64,000 nucleotides of DNA from Saccharopolyspora hordei (GCF_013410345.1 NZ_JACCFJ010000001.1:1-64000), one strand, 5' to 3'; numbered from the stretch's first letter, positions 39,415-48,487 are shown. A program made the numbers and translations. Notes: generated from the letters alone by a model not told the origin.

Positions 39415-41193
39415 TCAGCCCAGCTGCTCGGCGAGCTCCATCCAGCGGGCCTCGACGTCGTCCTTCTCCTGGTGCAGCGCGCGCAGCTCGACGTTGAGCT
39501 CGGCCAGCCGCTCCGGGTCCGTCGCGGCCTCCGCGAGCTTCTCGTGCAGCGCCTGCTCGCGGTCGGCGAGCTTGTCGAGCTGCCGCTCGCAGCGCGCGAG
39601 CTCCTTGCGGGCGGCGTGCTCCTCCGCGCCCGACAGACCGCGCGGCTTCGGAGCGTCGGTGGCCTGCTTGCCGACGTCCTCCTCGGCCGCCAGCAACGAC
39701 TTCCGGCGCGCCAGGTACTCGTCGATGCCGCCGGGCAGGTGCGTGAGCTTGCCGTCGCCGAACAGCGCGTAGACGCTGTCGCACACCCGCTCCACCAGGT
39801 ACCGGTCGTGCGAGACGACCACCAGGGTGCCCGCCCAGCCGTCGAGCAGGTCCTCCAGCTGCTGCAGGGTGTCGATGTCCAGGTCGTTGGTCGGCTCGTC
39901 CAGCACCAGCACGTTCGGCTCGCCCATGAGCAGGCGGGCCAGCTGCAGCCGGCGGCGCTCCCCGCCGGAGAGGTCCTCGACCGGCGTCCACTGCCGGCCC
40001 TTGCCGAACCCGAACCGCTCCCCCAGCTGCGAGGCGGTCAGCTCGTGCTTGCCGAGGGTGACCCGCTCGGCGACGTCCTCGATCGCCTCCCGCACCCGCC
40101 AGTGCCCGGGCAGGTCGTGCAGCTCCTGCGTGAGGTGGGCCAGGCGCACCGTCTTGCCCTCGATGCGCTTGCCCGCGTCCGGCTCGCGCTCGCCGGCGAG
40201 CAGCTTGAGCAGCGTCGTCTTGCCGGAACCGTTGACGCCGACCACGCCCAGCCGGTCGCCCGGACCGATCCGCCAGGTCACGCCGTCCAGCAAGGTCCGG
40301 TCGCCGACCCGCAGGTCGACGTCCTCCAGCTCCAGCACGGTCTTGCCCAGCCGCCGCTTGGCGAAGGCGACCAGCTCCGCGGAGTCGCGCGGCTCCGGCA
40401 CGTCGGAGATCAGCGCCTCGGCCGCCTCCACCCGGTAGCGCGGCTTGGACGTGCGGGCCTTGGCACCGCGCTGCAACCAGGCGAGCTCCTTGCGGGCGAG
40501 GTTCTGCCGCTTCTCCTCCGCGGCCTGCGCGATGCGGGCGCGCTCGGCACGGGCGAAGACCCAGTCCGCGTAGCCGCCCTCGTACTGCTCGACGCGGCCG
40601 TCGACGACCTCCCAGGTCCGGGTGCAGACGGTGTCCAGGAACCAGCGGTCGTGGGTGACCACCACGAGCGCGCACTTGCGCTCCAGCAGGTGGTCGGCCA
40701 GCCAGCGCACCCCCTCGACGTCGAGGTGGTTGGTGGGCTCGTCCAGCACCAGCAGGTCGATGTCGCGGACCAGCGCGGCGGCCAGCGCGACGCGGCGGCG
40801 CTCCCCGCCGGAGAAGTCCTCGACCGGGGTGTCCAGCCCGAGCCGGGTCATGCCGAGCCCGGCGAGCACGGAGCGCACCGTGGCGTCGGCGGCCCACTCG
40901 TGCTCAGCGGCGAAGCCGAGCGGGTCGAGCACCGCGCCGCGCACGGTCGCGCCCTCGGGCAGCTCGGTGCGCTGGGTGACCACGGCCATCCGCAGGTCGC
41001 GCCCGTGGCTCACCCGGCCCTCGTCGGGTTCGGCGAGGCCGGCGAGCACCTCCAGCAGCGTGGTCTTGCCGCCGCCGTTGAGCCCGACGACCCCGATCCG
41101 GTCGCCCGCGGAGACGCCCAGGGACACCCCGTCCAGCAGTGGGCGCACGCCGTAGCTCTTGTGGACCGATTCGAGATTGACCAGGTTCACCAT
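39415..41193 (-). CDS. ABC-F family ATPase (Uup/EttA-like)
   Basis: Cytoplasmic protein of 592 residues with two ABC cassettes and no membrane domain, the hallmark of ABC-F factors acting on the ribosome. Cassette 1 has GLNGGGKTT, FSGGERRR and LLVLDEPTNHLD. Cassette 2 has GVNGSGKTT, LSGGERRRLQ and VLVLDEPTNDLD. The interdomain linker is rich in Arg/Glu (RARIAQAAEEKRQNLARKELAWLQRGAKARTSKPRYR). A C-terminal coiled coil (ELARCERQLDKLADREQALHEKL) indicates an Uup-like member. Functions in the family range from translation quality control to antibiotic protection; none is implied specifically. Confidence 0.92.
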   Translation of the reverse strand: MVNLVNLESVHKSYGVRPLLDGVSLGVSAGDRIGVVGLNGGGKTTLLEVLAGLAEPDEGRVSHGRDLRMAVVTQRTELPEGATVRGAVLDPLGFAAEHEWAADATVRSVLAGLGMTRLGLDTPVEDFSGGERRRVALAAALVRDIDLLVLDEPTNHLDVEGVRWLADHLLERKCALVVVTHDRWFLDTVCTRTWEVVDGRVEQYEGGYADWVFARAERARIAQAAEEKRQNLARKELAWLQRGAKARTSKPRYRVEAAEALISDVPEPRDSAELVAFAKRRLGKTVLELEDVDLRVGDRTLLDGVTWRIGPGDRLGVVGVNGSGKTTLLKLLAGEREPDAGKRIEGKTVRLAHLTQELHDLPGHWRVREAIEDVAERVTLGKHELTASQLGERFGFGKGRQWTPVEDLSGGERRRLQLARLLMGEPNVLVLDEPTNDLDIDTLQQLEDLLDGWAGTLVVVSHDRYLVERVCDSVYALFGDGKLTHLPGGIDEYLARRKSLLAAEEDVGKQATDAPKPRGLSGAEEHAARKELARCERQLDKLADREQALHEKLAEAATDPERLAELNVELRALHQEKDDVEARWMELAEQLG

Positions 41194-41266
41194 CGAGTGT
41201 TCGTCTACTCCATCGACTGCGTTGCGCGGTCGCGCGCGACCGCGGCGTGCGGGGTGCGCTGCGAGG

Positions 41267-42223
41267 TCAGGCGTGGACCTGGGGCGGCGTGGGGCGGTGG
41301 GCCGGTTCCTCGGTCACGAGCTTGGCGCCCGGCACCGGGCCGTGCGCCACCCGGACGGTCCGGCACACGCCCGCGCCGGAGAGCTCCGCGGCCACGCGCA
41401 CCGCCGAGTCCGCGTCCGTGCACAGGAACGCGCAGGTGGGGCCGGAGCCCGAGACGATGCCCGCGAGCGCGCCCGCCTGCACGCCCGCGCGGAGCGTGCG
41501 GCGCAGGCCCGGGCGCAGCGACACCGCGGCGGCCTGCAGGTCGTTGCCCAGCAGCAGCGCGAGCTGGCGGGGGTCGCCGGAGGCCAGCGCCTCCAGCAGC
41601 GGCTCGACCTCGCCGACCCGGTTCGGCCGGGTCTCCTCCCGCAGCCGGTCGAGTTCGGTGTAGACGGCGGGGGTGCTCAGCCCGCGCCGGTCGAGCGCAA
41701 TCACCCAGTGGAAGGTGTGCCGGGCCAGCACCGGCACCAGCCGCTCGCCGCGCCCGGTGCCCAGCGCGGTCCCGCCCTGCAGCGCGAACGGGACGTCGCT
41801 GCCCAGTTTCGCGGCCAGCTCGCTGAGCTCGTCGCGCCCCAGCTCGAGGCGCCAGAGCTGGTTGAGCGCCAGCAGCGTGGCGGCCGCGTCCGCGCTGCCC
41901 CCGGCCATGCCCCCGGCGACCGGGATGCCCTTGTTGATCGACAGCCGCACCCCGGGCTCCTCCGGGTCGCGGCCGCTGTGCTCGGCGAGCAGCTGCACCG
42001 CCTTCCACGCCAGGTTGCTGGCGCCGGTGGGCACCGAGTCGGCGCCCTCGCCGTGCACGTCGATGCCGGGTTCCTCGGCGACCAGCACGGTCACCTCGTC
42101 GGTCATCGACAGCGCCTGGAAGACGGTGACCAGTTCGTGGTAGCCGTCCGGTCGGGCGTCACCGACCGACAGGTGCAGGTTCACCTTCGCCGGGACGCGG
42201 ACGGTGATGGGGGTAGGAACCAC
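41267..42223 (-). CDS. ispE: 4-diphosphocytidyl-2-C-methyl-D-erythritol kinase
   Basis: GHMP kinase of the non-mevalonate isoprenoid pathway, phosphorylating CDP-ME. The 318 residues have the N-terminal [24 protein letters not shown] motif, the ATP-binding [21 protein letters not shown] loop, and the C-terminal [12 protein letters not shown] motif. A GTG at 42232 also exists, but GTG 42223 has AGGAG 8 nt upstream and is preferred. It ends 74 bp before the ABC-F gene start. In M. tuberculosis ispE follows ksgA directly; here the metNIQ operon intervenes. Confidence 0.95.
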   Translation of the reverse strand: MVPTPITVRVPAKVNLHLSVGDARPDGYHELVTVFQALSMTDEVTVLVAEEPGIDVHGEGADSVPTGASNLAWKAVQLLAEHSGRDPEEPGVRLSINKGIPVAGGMAGGSADAAATLLALNQLWRLELGRDELSELAAKLGSDVPFALQGGTALGTGRGERLVPVLARHTFHWVIALDRRGLSTPAVYTELDRLREETRPNRVGEVEPLLEALASGDPRQLALLLGNDLQAAAVSLRPGLRRTLRAGVQAGALAGIVSGSGPTCAFLCTDADSAVRVAAELSGAGVCRTVRVAHGPVPGAKLVTEEPAHRPTPPQVHA

Positions 42224-42323
42224 GGAGAGCACTCCTAGAGCGTACGTGCCCGAGGAACCCCGCCGCCGACTTCCCTGCGCAACACGCCCGTCCCGGCGGA
42301 CTCGTCGGCCGCACCACAGCAGC

Positions 42324-42363
42324 GGAGGGCACCGCCCGGGCCGTGGCCCGGAGGGTGCCCTCC
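42324..42363 (-). terminator. Terminator after the metNIQ operon
   Basis: GGAGGGCACCGCCCGGGCC and GGCCCGGAGGGTGCCCTCC form a 19-bp stem with two mismatches and a 2-nt loop, directly after the metQ stop. Confidence 0.8.
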
Positions 42364-42379
42364 CACCGCTGTCCGCTGG

Positions 42380-43189
42380 TCAGTCGGCCGGGACGACGGC
42401 GACGCCGCCCCACTTCTCGTTGATGAAGTTCTTGACCTCCGGCGAGCGCAGCAGCTCGGCCAGCTTCTGGATCCGCGGGTCCTCCGCCAGGGCCGGGGTG
42501 GTCACCAGACCGTTGGCGTAGGGGTTGTTCTCCGCGCTCTCCACGAGCACCGGGTCCTTCAGGTTCGCCTTGATCGCGTAGTTGCCGTTGACCACCGCGG
42601 CGGCCGCGTCGTCCACCGAGCGCGGCAGCTGGTCCGGCGAGAGGTCCTTGAAGTCGATGTTCTTCGGGTTCTCCGCGATCGCGGCCTCCAACCGGGTGCC
42701 GACCGCGGCGTCCGGCTTGAGCTTGATCAGCCCGCCCTGCTCCAGCAGCTTGAGGCCGCGGAACTGGTTGGCCGGGTCGTTGGACAGCGTCACGGTCGCG
42801 CCGTCGGGGATCTCCTGCAGCGACTCGTGCTGCTTGGAGTACACCGCCAGCGGTTCCAGGTGCACCGGCGCGACCCACGCGAAGTCACCACCGCGCTGCT
42901 TGCGGTACTCGTCGAGGTACGGGACGTGCTGGAAGTAGTTCGCCTCCAGCTCGCCGTGCGCCACGGCCTCGTTGGGCCGGTTGTAGTCGTCGAACTTGAC
43001 GATCTCGATGTCGATCCCGGCCTTCTCGGCGAGGTTGTCCTTGACGTACTCGAGGATCTCGCCGTGCGGGGTCGGGCTGACCGCGACCCGGATCGGGGCG
43101 TTGGGGTCCTCGGCGGCCGAGGGGCCGCCACCGCAGGCGGCGAGCGCCACACCGACGGCGGCCACCAGGGCAGCGAAGCGCAGACGCAT
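42380..43189 (-). CDS. metQ: Methionine ABC transporter substrate-binding lipoprotein MetQ
   Basis: NlpA-family binding lipoprotein, 269 residues, with signal and lipobox LAAC (Cys about 19) followed by GGGPSAAEDP. Typical MetQ blocks are IRVAVSPTPHGEILEYVKD, FDDYNRPNEAVAHGELEANYFQHVPYLDEY and VTLSNDPANQFRGLKLLEQGGLIKL. It captures methionine outside the membrane and feeds MetNI. It is last in the operon, 80 bp after metI and followed by a strong terminator. Confidence 0.95.
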   Translation of the reverse strand: MRLRFAALVAAVGVALAACGGGPSAAEDPNAPIRVAVSPTPHGEILEYVKDNLAEKAGIDIEIVKFDDYNRPNEAVAHGELEANYFQHVPYLDEYRKQRGGDFAWVAPVHLEPLAVYSKQHESLQEIPDGATVTLSNDPANQFRGLKLLEQGGLIKLKPDAAVGTRLEAAIAENPKNIDFKDLSPDQLPRSVDDAAAAVVNGNYAIKANLKDPVLVESAENNPYANGLVTTPALAEDPRIQKLAELLRSPEVKNFINEKWGGVAVVPAD

Positions 43190-43269
43190 CAGGGCAGTGT
43201 CCTTTCTGGACGTCAGAACGGGACGGGGTCCCGAACGAGGAGGGAGAGGGGATCAGCCGTCGCGGAGGA

Positions 43270-43953
43270 TCAGCCGGCCGCGGTGCGACGGCGGTCGACC
43301 GCCTTGGCCGTGAGGTCGGTGATCAGCTGCATGCCGAAGGCGAGCACCGCGAGCACCAGGACCGAGCCGTAGAGCAGCCGGTCGTCGTAGCCCTGGTAGC
43401 CGTCCTGGATCGCCGTGGTGCCCAGGCCACCGCCGCCGATCGCGCCCGCCATCGCGGCGTAGCCGATCAGCGCCACCGCGGTGACGCCGACCGCACCGAC
43501 CAGCGCGGCCCGCGCTTCGCCGAGCAGCACGGTCCACACGATCCGCAGGCGGCTGGATCCCGTGGTGATCGCGGCCTCCACGACGGTGAAGCTCACCTCG
43601 CGCAACGCGTTCTGGGTCAACCGCGCGAAGAACGGGATCGCGCCGATGGTCAGCGGCACGATCACCGCGGTGCTGCCGATCGACGTGCCGATCAGCAGCC
43701 GGGTGAACGACGCCAGCACCACCAGCAGCACCACGAACGGCACCGAGCGCACGACATCGACCACGATGCCGAGCACCCGGTACAGCGCGGGCCTCGGGTT
43801 CAGCCCGACCGGCGAGCTCAGGTGCAGCAGCACACCGAGCGGCAGCCCACCGAGGACCGCCAGCAGGGTGGACACCAACACCATGTAGAGCGTGCCGAGC
43901 GTGGCCTCACCGAGGATCTCGAAGACCTCCGACCAGGGGGTCACATCACTCAC
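43270..43953 (-). CDS. metI: Methionine ABC transporter permease MetI
   Basis: Membrane permease of 227 residues with five hydrophobic segments. The EAA-type ATPase-contacting loop is seen around FTVVEAAITTGSSRLRIVWTVLLGEARAALVG. The N-terminal ATLGTLYMVLVSTLLAVLGGLPLGVLL segment is typical of MetI. It overlaps the metN stop by 4 bp (ATGA), so it is translationally coupled to the ATPase gene. It works with MetN and MetQ in high-affinity methionine uptake. Confidence 0.95.
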   Translation of the reverse strand: MSDVTPWSEVFEILGEATLGTLYMVLVSTLLAVLGGLPLGVLLHLSSPVGLNPRPALYRVLGIVVDVVRSVPFVVLLVVLASFTRLLIGTSIGSTAVIVPLTIGAIPFFARLTQNALREVSFTVVEAAITTGSSRLRIVWTVLLGEARAALVGAVGVTAVALIGYAAMAGAIGGGGLGTTAIQDGYQGYDDRLLYGSVLVLAVLAFGMQLITDLTAKAVDRRRTAAG

Positions 43954-44969
43954 GCAGCGACTCCGTCAACGCACACGGGAGCGCGCCGCACGTGCGCGTC
44001 GCGCTCGACCATCCACTTCAGCGCGGCCTCGGCGCGCTCGCCGCTCAGGCCGACCTTGAACTTCGCGACCGGCGTGTCCCCGAGGCGGGTCAGCCCGCCG
44101 CCGAGGATCGCCAGCTCGACACCGAACCGGCTCGCCGCCTCCGGCAGCAGCGCGCCCACCGCGGCGAAGCCGACCAGCACGACCTCGGCGACCACGTCGT
44201 GGCGGCCGTCGGTCGGGCGCAGCGGCTCGGCCTGGTCGGTGGCGGGCAGCAGCGTCGAGCTCACCCGGCTGTCCGGCGCGGCGACCAGGTCCAGCACCTT
44301 GCCGTGCTCCACCACGCGGCCGCCTTCCAGCACCGCGACGTCATCGGCGATCTTGCGCACCACCGCCATGTCGTGGGTCACCACGAGCACGGTGACGCCC
44401 AGCTCCGCGCGGGCGCGGTCCAGCACGGTGAGCACCGAGTCGGTGGTGCCGGGGTCCAGCGCGGACGTCGGTTCGTCGGCCAGCAGCACCGAGGGCTTGG
44501 CGGCCAGCGCCCGCGCGACCGCGATCCGCTGCCGCTGCCCGCCGGAGAGCTGGTCGGGGTAGACCGAGGCCTTGTCGGTCAGGCCGACGAGGTCCAGCAG
44601 CTCGCCGACGCGGCTGCGCCGCTCCGGCCCGGACATCCCGGCCGCCTCCAGCGGCAGCGCGATGTTGCCCGCCGCGGTGCGCTGCCGGAGCAGCGAATCA
44701 CCTTGCGGCACCACGCCGATCTGCCGGCGCGCGGCGCGCAGCGCCTTGCCGCTGAGGGAGACGAGGTCGGTGCCGTCCACCCGGATGGCACCCGAGTCCG
44801 GCTTCTCGAGCAGCGCGATGCACCGAGCGAGGGTGGACTTGCCTGCGCCGCTGGGGCCGACCACGCCGCACACCGCGCCGGCCGGAACCTCCATGGTGAC
44901 GCCGTCGAGGGCGCGCACCGTGCCGTTGTTCTGCTGGAAGGACTTGGTCAGGTTCTCGACTGTGATCAC
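43950..44969 (-). CDS. metN: Methionine ABC transporter ATP-binding protein MetN
   Basis: ATPase of the methionine importer, 339 residues. Motifs are Walker A GPSGAGKST, signature [16 protein letters not shown] and Walker B VLLADEPTSALD. A C-terminal NIL/ACT-like domain (about 265-335) senses methionine for transinhibition, with AVGALLPEAASRFGVELAILGGGLTRLGDTPVAKFKVGLSG. The GTG start has GGAG 6-7 nt upstream. The leader of about 320 nt contains a SAM riboswitch and a short leader-peptide frame, implying repression when S-adenosylmethionine is plentiful. Confidence 0.95.
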   Translation of the reverse strand: MITVENLTKSFQQNNGTVRALDGVTMEVPAGAVCGVVGPSGAGKSTLARCIALLEKPDSGAIRVDGTDLVSLSGKALRAARRQIGVVPQGDSLLRQRTAAGNIALPLEAAGMSGPERRSRVGELLDLVGLTDKASVYPDQLSGGQRQRIAVARALAAKPSVLLADEPTSALDPGTTDSVLTVLDRARAELGVTVLVVTHDMAVVRKIADDVAVLEGGRVVEHGKVLDLVAAPDSRVSSTLLPATDQAEPLRPTDGRHDVVAEVVLVGFAAVGALLPEAASRFGVELAILGGGLTRLGDTPVAKFKVGLSGERAEAALKWMVERDAHVRRAPVCVDGVAA

Positions 44970-45053
44970 GATCGGCTCCAGATCAGCTCGCGTCGGGCCG
45001 CGCTCAGCACGGAGCAGCGGGCCAGGGGCTCCGGGTGGAGGGAAGGGGCTGGG

Positions 45054-45125
45054 TCACCTCTCGCGACGACAGGCGGAGGTCGTGCGCCGCCCGTGGTCGA
45101 TGACGCGACGCTGCGTGAGGAGCAT
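45054..45125 (-). CDS. Cys-containing leader peptide upstream of metN
   Basis: A 23-residue frame between the SAM riboswitch and metN starts MLLTQRRVID and ends SACRRER. This matches the pattern of the small putative leader peptides of actinobacteria (LLTxRxxIDxxR...SAxCR), which regulate sulfur genes in response to cysteine through ribosome stalling at the Cys codon. The Cys lies five residues from the end. There is no obvious Shine-Dalgarno sequence, so translation may be leaderless from a nearby start or depend on upstream structure. Position ahead of a methionine importer fits sulfur control. The family match is from recalled pattern, not a search. Confidence 0.65.
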   Translation of the reverse strand: MLLTQRRVIDHGRRTTSACRRER

Positions 45126-45204
45126 CCGGATGCGGCTGGAGGACGGGGCCGGTGTCCGGGTGGGGCTCGCGGCAGCGAGCAGCGCGTTGGAATCCACAGC
45201 TACT

Positions 45205-45287
45205 CCATCGGTCCTGGCGTTAGCACCTGCCCGTCCGGGTGGTTGCTGCGGCGTCACTGAGCCAGGTCTCTCGGCCGCTCGGGATGG
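45205..45287 (-). promoter_or_regulatory. SAM riboswitch (S-box, SAM-I type) of metNIQ
   Basis: On the minus strand the sequence reads GAGAGACCTGGCTC-AGTGAC-GCCGC-AGCAACC, then GGCAGGTGCTAA and GCCAGGACCGATGG. This reproduces the S-box order: P2 kink-turn, conserved AGCAACC, the AGGTGCyAA junction, and closing P1 (CCATC at 45283-45287 with GATGG at 45205-45209). It lies about 235 nt upstream of metN. SAM binding would be expected to lower expression of the methionine importer. A small hairpin GCTCGC/GCGAGC (45165-45180) follows; no U-tract terminator is obvious, so the expression platform is unresolved. Confidence 0.85.
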
Positions 45288-45464
45288 ATTTCCCGGACAG
45301 TAGAACCCACTGGCGGATTCCGGCGCAAGTTGATAGTCGTCACTTTCCGAAACAGTTTGCAACGTCACACATCCGGACGAGCGGGAATTTCTTCCCCGGA
45401 CCCGGTGTTCCGGTGACTCCCAGTAGCAAGATTGCGGCGATCCGCAAGCGCCCGGACGGGTGGT

Positions 45465-46334
45465 TCAGGAGGCGTCCTCCGCCGCCGCGGCCTCCGCGAT
45501 CCGCGCGAAGTCAGCGATGCGCAACTGCTCCCCGCGGGTCGTCGGGTCGATGCCCGCCGCCCGCAGCACGGCCTCCGCGCGCGCGGCCGAACCGGCCCAC
45601 CCGGCCAGCGCGCCGCGCAGCGTCTTGCGCCGCTGCGCGAACGCGGCGTCCACCACGCGGAAGACCTCCGCGCGCGGTGCGCTCGACGGCGGCTCCACGC
45701 GCCGGAACGCCACCAGCCCGGAGTCCACGTTGGGCACCGGCCAGAACACCGTGCGCGGCACCGGACCGGCGCGCCGCACCTCGGCGAACCAGGCGAGCTT
45801 GACGCTCGGCACGCCGTAGACGCGCCCACCGGGCCGCGCGGACATCCGGTCGGCGACCTCGGCCTGCACCATGACCAGCCCGTGCCGCAGGCTCGGCAGC
45901 TCGGCCAGCAGGTGCAGCACGACCGGCACGGCGACGTTGTAGGGCAGGTTGGCGACCAGCGCGGTCGGCGGCGCCGGGAAGTCCGCGGCGCGCACGCGCA
46001 GCGCGTCCGCCTCGAGCACCGTGAGCCGGTCGCGCAGCGCCGGGGCGAACTCGGCCGCGGTGCGCGGCAACCGGGCGGCGAGCGCCGGGTCGATCTCGAC
46101 GGCGGTCACCGCGCCGGCGGCGGGCAGCAGGGCCAGCGTCAGCGAGCCGAGCCCGGGCCCGACCTCCAGAACGACGTCCTCGGAGGTCACCGACGCCGAG
46201 GCCACGATGCGCCGCACCGTGTTCGGGTCGTGCACGAAGTTCTGCCCGAGCTTCTTCGTCGGGCGGATGCTCAGCTCCTCGGCCAGCCGACGCACGTCGG
46301 CGGGGCCGAGCAGCGCCGCCTGCTGGTCGTCCAC
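45465..46334 (-). CDS. ksgA: 16S rRNA (A1518/A1519-N6)-dimethyltransferase KsgA/RsmA
   Basis: Dimethylates two adjacent adenines at the 3' end of 16S rRNA late in 30S assembly. The 289 residues carry [10 protein letters not shown], the SAM-binding [16 protein letters not shown], the catalytic NLPYNVA (NLPY motif), and [17 protein letters not shown] 46334 is preferred because the longer frame begins inside the terminator downstream of rpfB. The predicted start [20 protein letters not shown] gives the normal N-terminus. Order rpfB-ksgA matches Rv1009-Rv1010. Confidence 0.95.
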   Translation of the reverse strand: MDDQQAALLGPADVRRLAEELSIRPTKKLGQNFVHDPNTVRRIVASASVTSEDVVLEVGPGLGSLTLALLPAAGAVTAVEIDPALAARLPRTAAEFAPALRDRLTVLEADALRVRAADFPAPPTALVANLPYNVAVPVVLHLLAELPSLRHGLVMVQAEVADRMSARPGGRVYGVPSVKLAWFAEVRRAGPVPRTVFWPVPNVDSGLVAFRRVEPPSSAPRAEVFRVVDAAFAQRRKTLRGALAGWAGSAARAEAVLRAAGIDPTTRGEQLRIADFARIAEAAAAEDAS

Positions 46335-46395
46335 GTCGACGAACGTACCCGCACGCCACTGCGGCCCTCGCGACCAGGTGGGCCGGGAGCGCGAA

Positions 46396-46427
46396 CGCCC
46401 TGGCGCCGTGGGCACGGCACCAGGGCG
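46396..46427 (-). terminator. Terminator between rpfB and ksgA
   Basis: CGCCCTGG and CCAGGGCG, extended inward by GCCGTG/CACGGC with one mismatch, form a stem of about 15 bp, 44 bp after the rpfB stop. It suggests ksgA is at least partly independent of rpfB. Confidence 0.7.
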
Positions 46428-46470
46428 TGCAGTCCGGGCGGCCTGCCCGCACGCGCGGGCAGCGCCGCGA

Positions 46471-47952
46471 TCAGCTCAGGCCGAGCTTCGAGGAGCAGTG
46501 CGGCCAGGCACCGTAGCCGCCGCGGGAGGAGCGGACCTTCTCCGCGACCGCGATCTGCTGCTCGCGGCTGGCCTGGTGCGGGTACGGGGCGTACTGGTCG
46601 CCGCCGTAGGCGTCCCAGGTGGACTTGTTGAACTGGAGGCCGCCGTAGTAGCCGTTGCCGGAATTGGCCGACCAGTTGCCGCTGGCCTCGCACTGCGCCA
46701 GCTTGTCCCAGACCGCGCCGTTCGGCGGCTGCTTGCCACCGACGCGCACGACCTTCTCCTGCGCCTCCTTGACGACCTTCTCGCCGACGGTCTCGCGCTT
46801 GACCTCTTCGCCGTTCTCGGTCGTCACGCGCATCGTCACGATCTTCTCGCCGGGCACGCCGGGGAACTCGACGCGCTCCTCGCCCTTGAACATCGTGTTG
46901 TCGACGATCTCGCGCACCGGCGGCTCGACCGGCATCGTCACGTTGATCACCGTGCTGCTGGTGCGGACGATGCGCACCTCGGCACCGCTGACCAGCCGCT
47001 GGTCGCCGCCCGGGGTGACGGTGTCCTCCGGGCCGAGCTGGAGCTCCTGCTCCTTGACCAGCTCGTCGACGGTGGCGGCGGTGGTGGTCAGCCGCCGCGG
47101 CTCGCCGTCGCCGTCGATGAGGGTGATGTCCTTGCTGGTCTTGATGACCAGCTCCATGCCCTCGTGCGGGACCACCATGTTGCGGTCGGCGGAGATCCAG
47201 GCGCCCTCGGTGGACACCCCGAGCTGGCTCAGCGCCTGCCCGACGGTGACCGAGCGGACCCACTCCTCGCGGACCTCGCCGTCGATGTTGACCTTGAGCA
47301 GGCGCCCGCGGTCGAGGGTGATCGTGTCGCCGTGGCCGACCTTGGCCTGCGGCGAGGGGCTCAGCGCGTCGTGCTGGCCGACCTGGATGCCCTCGTCCTC
47401 GAGGACCTCGCCGACGGTGTCCTCGTAGGTGTTGATGGTGCGCTCTTGGCCGTCGATCTCGACGGTCACCGACTTGTCCATCGCGGCGGCCGCGCCGCCG
47501 GTGCCGGTGAGGGTGAGCAGCACGCCGGCGACCGCGCCCTTGAGGAAGCGCCGCTTCCAGTCGGTGATCGCCTCGACGACCTCCTGCGGAGGTTCCCCGT
47601 CCTCCTCGGCCTCCGGCAGCACGTCGGGGAGGACCAGCGGCGGCAGGACGGTGGTCTCGGCGTTGATCAGCCGGATGACCTCGTCGACGTCGATCTCGGC
47701 GGTCGCGAGCACGTCCTCGGCGTCCGGGCCGAGCGCGTCGTAGATGTCCGCCGGGGTGATCTCCAGCGCACCGGGCGGGAAGCTCGGGTGGTCCTCGGCC
47801 GGGTAGCGCTCGTGCTGGGGCCGGTCGAGCAGACCGACCGCGGTGCGCGGCTCAGCGGCCTGGACCGGGGTGAACCAGTCCGTAGCAGAGTCGAAGGAAT
47901 CGGCCCAGTAGCCGTCGTTCCGGGGGTGACTGGGCTCGCCGCGTCCGTTCAC
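46471..47952 (-). CDS. rpfB: Resuscitation-promoting factor RpfB
   Basis: Membrane-anchored muralytic enzyme that stimulates regrowth of dormant cells. The 493 residues have an unusually long acidic N-terminus (about 1-136), a hydrophobic segment ([20 protein letters not shown], about 135-154), and three DUF348 repeats (for example [18 protein letters not shown]). A G5 domain (about 320-395) is followed by the C-terminal Rpf transglycosylase domain (about 412-493), with Glu 422 in AQCEASGNW and [11 protein letters not shown]. The GTG start at 47952 has GGGAGGT upstream. The DUF348-G5-Rpf order is that of M. tuberculosis RpfB, where the G5 domain binds peptidoglycan. A leader of about 240 nt precedes it. 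Confidence 0.95.
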   Translation of the reverse strand: MNGRGEPSHPRNDGYWADSFDSATDWFTPVQAAEPRTAVGLLDRPQHERYPAEDHPSFPPGALEITPADIYDALGPDAEDVLATAEIDVDEVIRLINAETTVLPPLVLPDVLPEAEEDGEPPQEVVEAITDWKRRFLKGAVAGVLLTLTGTGGAAAAMDKSVTVEIDGQERTINTYEDTVGEVLEDEGIQVGQHDALSPSPQAKVGHGDTITLDRGRLLKVNIDGEVREEWVRSVTVGQALSQLGVSTEGAWISADRNMVVPHEGMELVIKTSKDITLIDGDGEPRRLTTTAATVDELVKEQELQLGPEDTVTPGGDQRLVSGAEVRIVRTSSTVINVTMPVEPPVREIVDNTMFKGEERVEFPGVPGEKIVTMRVTTENGEEVKRETVGEKVVKEAQEKVVRVGGKQPPNGAVWDKLAQCEASGNWSANSGNGYYGGLQFNKSTWDAYGGDQYAPYPHQASREQQIAVAEKVRSSRGGYGAWPHCSSKLGLS

Positions 47953-47989
47953 AGGGTCGTTACCTCCCGAAGGCGGAAGTCGCGCTGGT

Positions 47990-48037
47990 GCAGGAGGAGC
48001 GTCGCGTCATGTCGTCGCTCAACCCCTTCGCTCCTGC
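47990..48037 (-). promoter_or_regulatory. Hairpin in the rpfB leader
   Basis: On the minus strand GCAGGAGCG (48037-48029) can pair with CGCTCCTCCTGC (48001-47990), leaving a 3-nt bulge, about 40 nt before the rpfB start codon. It could attenuate transcription or hide downstream sequence. The leader does not match the c-di-AMP (ydaO) riboswitch known upstream of other rpf genes. Confidence 0.45.
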
Positions 48038-48200
48038 AGGCGCACAACCTTCGTGCTTCGTGTCTGTATCCGACTCCCGCAAGCCAACTGCCGTCCTAGC
48101 CGACCGCCAGCTCCGTTGCTCGCGGCCCGCTTCCCCGACGTACACCGGCGAGACTAACGGGCGTTCCCCATGACTGGTTGTCATCGGTTACGAGGCCGAG

Positions 48201-48229
48201 ACTCTAGCGTGACCAAGCGGGCCCGCCAA
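48201..48229 (-). promoter_or_regulatory. Promoter of rpfB
   Basis: Minus-strand -35 TTGGCG and -10 TAGAGT are separated by 17 nt. They would start transcription near 48193, about 240 nt before rpfB. The flanking sequence (48240-48310) is the most AT-rich part of this 580-bp gene-free interval. I see no further gene in the interval. Confidence 0.55.
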
Positions 48230-48450
48230 GGAGCCCGATCACGCCTGTGACCTGAGTTACGCCTTTTTGCCAGGCAACCAACCACGATCAGTAAGCAAAA
48301 TCGCGCGAATTTGCCCCGTTCGGAGGTACCGCAGCGTGTGCGTTAACTGATCCGCCCGACGAATGAGGTGACATAACACACGAGACCGACACCGCTTGTC
48401 AAGCTCGCGGAACGGCCCTCTGAAGAGGGCGGTCGGGCCCCGACGCAACG

Positions 48451-48487
48451 AGCCCGGCCCGAGCGCTCTGCGTGCTCGGGCCGGGCT
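48451..48487 (-). terminator. Terminator after the small Rpf gene
   Basis: AGCCCGGCCCGAGC and GCTCGGGCCGGGCT form a perfect 14-bp stem with a 9-nt loop, 48 bp after the stop of the small Rpf gene. Confidence 0.8.

Noticed and set aside
45054-45368. A 104-codon open frame on the minus strand upstream of metN
   Set aside because: It runs straight through the SAM riboswitch and has no family features. Only its last 23 codons, which match the leader-peptide pattern, are kept.
47960-48184. 74-codon frame in the rpfB leader
   Set aside because: It has no ribosome-binding site of note and no similarity. It overlaps the leader hairpin and would end 8 bp before rpfB. A regulatory upstream frame is possible but unsupported.
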